From assembly GCF_009193255.1 (NCBI RefSeq), contig NZ_WACG01000001.1, positions 1,240,001 to 1,304,000 on the forward strand: a stretch of DNA of 64,000 nucleotides, given 5' to 3'. Shown here in pieces: positions 62,161 through 64,000 of the stretch. A program made the translations under genes and the position numbers. Under the pieces are notes generated by a model that searched no databases, was not told the DNA's origin, and saw only the letters and a list, made by a program, of their open reading frames with translations. The stretch comes from Arthrobacter koreensis. Lineage in GTDB: Bacteria > Actinomycetota > Actinomycetes > Actinomycetales > Micrococcaceae. Position 1 is the first letter of the stretch. Every line of letters begins with the position of its first letter.

Positions 62161-63557
62161 GCGCGGGCACCCCGGCACTTTCCCCGGCAGCAAGCGTCCC
62201 GGCGCAGGTTGCCGCGGTACGCAAGGTCTATGCCAGCGGCCGTACCCGGCCTGTGGCCTGGCGGAAAGCGCAGCTGAAAGCCCTGATGCGGATGCTCTCC
62301 GAGCGGGAGCAGGAGTTCGCCGCGGCACTGCAGGCGGACCTGGGCAAGAATGCCCTCGAGGCGTACCTCACCGAAATCTCCATCACGCGGGCTGAAGCGG
62401 CCCACGCGCTGAAGCACCTGGCGGACTGGACCCGGACCACCAGGGTGCCGGTGCCGCTGGGCCTGCAGCCGGCGTCGGCCAAGGTTGAGCCGCAGCCGCT
62501 GGGGGTGGTGCTGATCATCGCGCCGTGGAACTATCCCGTGCAGCTGCTCCTCGCCCCGCTCATCGGAGCGCTCGCCGCGGGCAACGCCGCCGTGCTGAAG
62601 CCCAGCGAGCTTGCGCCGGCCACTTCCGCGGCGATAGCCCGGATCCTGCCGGAATACCTGGACCCGGAGGCCGTGGTGGTCATCGAAGGTGCTCAGGAGG
62701 TGTCCCAGGCGCTGCTCGCTGAGCGCTTCGACCACATCTTCTACACCGGCGGGGAACGCGTGGGCAAAATCGTTATGCGGGCTGCCGCTGAGCACCTGAC
62801 TCCGGTGACCCTGGAGCTGGGAGGCAAGTCTCCCGCCGTCGTACTGGACGGGAACCTGACCTCCATCGCCCGTCGGCTGGCCTACGGCAAGCTCATCAAT
62901 GCCGGGCAGACCTGCGTTGCACCGGACTACGTGCTGGTCACCGAAGAAGCGGCCCCCAAGCTGCTCCGGGCCCTGGCCAAGGTGATGCGTGAGTTCGTGG
63001 GCAAGGACCCCTCGCGCAGCGCCAACTATGGCCGAATTGTCAATGAAGGCCACTTCGACCGGCTCACGGGCTACCTGGCGGACGGAACAGTGGTCTCCGG
63101 CGGACGCAGCAGCCGGGAAGACCTGTACCTCGAGCCCACCGTGCTGGCGGACGTGCCGCTGGACGCCCCCGTGATGCAGGAGGAGATCTTCGGTCCGATC
63201 CTTCCGGTGGTCACGGTCCGGGACCTGGACCAAGCCATGGAGATCATCAACGCCCGGCCGGTTCCGCTGGCGTCCTACCTGTTCACTAGCTCCGCGTCGC
63301 AGCAGCGCCGGTTCGAGCAGGGCGTGCGGGCCGGGTCAGTGAACCACAACGCCGCCATAGTGCAGCTGGCGGTCCCGGAACTGCCGTTCGGCGGCGCCGG
63401 TGCCAGCGGGATGGGCGCGTACCACGGTAAGCACTCCTTCGACACGTTCAGCCAGGCCCGCCCGGTGTTTTCGAAGGGGACACTGCTGGATACCCTGCGC
63501 GTGGCCTATCCGCCGTACAACGGTTTCAAGGGCCGGATCCTGCGCCGCCTCCTCTAA
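62157..63557 (+). CDS. Aldehyde dehydrogenase (class 3 type)
   Basis: 466 aa. LELGGKSPAVVLDG (with catalytic Glu), catalytic Cys in NAGQTCVAPDYVL, and the C-terminal NHNAAIVQLAVPELPFGG. The length and C-terminus (a membrane-proximal hydrophobic or basic end) fit class 3/fatty-aldehyde type. It oxidises aldehydes with NAD(P). Coupled to the SDR by a 4-bp overlap. Confidence 0.93.
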   Translation: MSAGTPALSPAASVPAQVAAVRKVYASGRTRPVAWRKAQLKALMRMLSEREQEFAAALQADLGKNALEAYLTEISITRAEAAHALKHLADWTRTTRVPVPLGLQPASAKVEPQPLGVVLIIAPWNYPVQLLLAPLIGALAAGNAAVLKPSELAPATSAAIARILPEYLDPEAVVVIEGAQEVSQALLAERFDHIFYTGGERVGKIVMRAAAEHLTPVTLELGGKSPAVVLDGNLTSIARRLAYGKLINAGQTCVAPDYVLVTEEAAPKLLRALAKVMREFVGKDPSRSANYGRIVNEGHFDRLTGYLADGTVVSGGRSSREDLYLEPTVLADVPLDAPVMQEEIFGPILPVVTVRDLDQAMEIINARPVPLASYLFTSSASQQRRFEQGVRAGSVNHNAAIVQLAVPELPFGGAGASGMGAYHGKHSFDTFSQARPVFSKGTLLDTLRVAYPPYNGFKGRILRRLL

Positions 63558-63561
63558 CTAT

Positions 63562-63619
63562 TCGAGATGACAGAAACTGCTCGTATGAACGCTCATACGG
63601 GCAGTTTCTGTCATCTCGA
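63562..63619. repeat. 58-bp near-perfect palindrome (bidirectional terminator or REP-like element)
   Basis: The 27-bp arms 63562-63588 and 63593-63619 pair with one wobble around an ACGC loop. It lies between the convergent aldehyde dehydrogenase and pgm genes. There is no T-run after either arm, so it may be a mobile or dispersed palindromic element rather than a plain terminator. Confidence 0.85.
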
Positions 63620-63628
63620 TGCGGCGGG

Positions 63629-64000
63629 CTACGAAATCACTGAGTCAACAATCGCCTTGGCCTCTGTCTGGACCTCGCTGAGGTGCTCTGCGCCCTTGAA
63701 GGACTCGGCGTAGATCTTGTACACGTCCTCGGTCCCGGACGGCCGTGCCGCGAACCAGGCGTTCTCCGTGGTGACCTTCAGCCCGCCGACAGCCGCGCCG
63801 TTGCCGGGCGCCTCGGTCAGCCGCGCGGTGATCTCCTCACCTGCCAGTGTGGTGGCAGTGACGTCCGACGGCGACAGCTTGGACAGCGCTGCCTTCTGTT
63901 CGCGGGTGGCCGGGGCATCAACCCGGGCGTAGACCGGATCCCCAAAACGGTTCGTCAGTTCCCGGTAATGCTGGGACGGAGTCCTGGATGTGGTGGCGGT
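63629..64000 (-). CDS. pgm: Phosphoglucomutase, C-terminal part (runs off the window)
   Basis: The minus strand reads open from the window end to TAG at 63629-63631 (123 codons). The C-terminal motif [20 protein letters not shown] is the phosphate-binding loop of alpha-D-phosphohexomutases, and [16 protein letters not shown] fits Pgm of the glucose-specific type. It converts glucose 1-phosphate and glucose 6-phosphate. The 5' part, with the catalytic Ser, lies beyond 64000. Confidence 0.93.
   Translation of the reverse strand, partial: TATTSRTPSQHYRELTNRFGDPVYARVDAPATREQKAALSKLSPSDVTATTLAGEEITARLTEAPGNGAAVGGLKVTTENAWFAARPSGTEDVYKIYAESFKGAEHLSEVQTEAKAIVDSVIS

Noticed and set aside
62070-63233. 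387-codon minus-strand frame opposite the aldehyde dehydrogenase
   Set aside because: No recognisable domain, Gln/Arg/Gly-rich; shadow of a conserved enzyme.

Overview
The window is high-GC, densely packed actinobacterial chromosome. The gene order tRNA-Ala, ppiA, rhomboid protease, crgA, class E sortase, trpG/pabA and then pknB-pknA-pbpA-rodA-pstP-fhaB-fhaA is the origin-proximal cell-wall/division locus of Actinobacteria (compare Mycobacterium tuberculosis Rv0009-Rv0020c). Protein content (GTG/TTG starts, Ku plus three-domain LigD, LysE/LysG, phosphoketolase, DUF5997 and DUF2630 families) fits Arthrobacter or a close Micrococcaceae relative. That assignment is an inference. No phage, insertion sequence or CRISPR array is visible.

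Layout. 1-4.8 kb: end of a tRNA-Ala, an EamA transporter, an unusual 11-residue-repeat membrane protein, cyclophilin, a rhomboid with a cysteine-rich head, and a 600-bp gene-free stretch packed with DnaA boxes in front of crgA. 4.9-15.9 kb: class E sortase, a small membrane protein and an amidotransferase on the plus strand, then the seven-gene Ser/Thr kinase/phosphatase/FHA/PBP/RodA operon on the minus strand. 16-23.5 kb: tRNA-Leu, DUF5997 divergent from a LysR-type ligand-binding protein that lacks a DNA-binding domain, gluconokinase with a GntR regulator, Dps, SRPBCC, a FAD-Rieske oxidoreductase and DUF4383. 23.6-26.8 kb: a tightly coupled operon of acyl-CoA-dehydrogenase-like protein, PIG-L deacetylase/methyltransferase fusion and glycosyltransferase, with no pathway I can name.

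27-35 kb: ku with a small partner, an FAD oxidase, soxR with a near-perfect SoxR box driving a probably leaderless flavin reductase, lysG/lysE, an O-acetyltransferase, and a TetR/hydrolase pair with palindromic operators. 35-49 kb: envelope enzymes (L,D-transpeptidase, OafA-type acyltransferase), an SDR-DUF2867 protein, LigD, phosphoketolase, and an SDR/LacI divergent pair around a 20-bp palindrome. 48.7-64 kb: a RelA/SpoT-domain synthetase, PfkB kinase, PEBP, HAD, then a translationally coupled lipid operon (MprF-like synthase, membrane esterase, PAP2 phosphatase), GDPD, glycerate kinase, an NCS2 permease, an SDR/aldehyde dehydrogenase pair, a 58-bp palindrome, and the 3' part of phosphoglucomutase running off the window.

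The items most worth following are the DnaA-box cluster, the DUF5997/orphan LysR pair, the dehydrogenase-deacetylase-methyltransferase-glycosyltransferase operon, the MprF-esterase-PAP2 operon and the 11-mer repeat protein.
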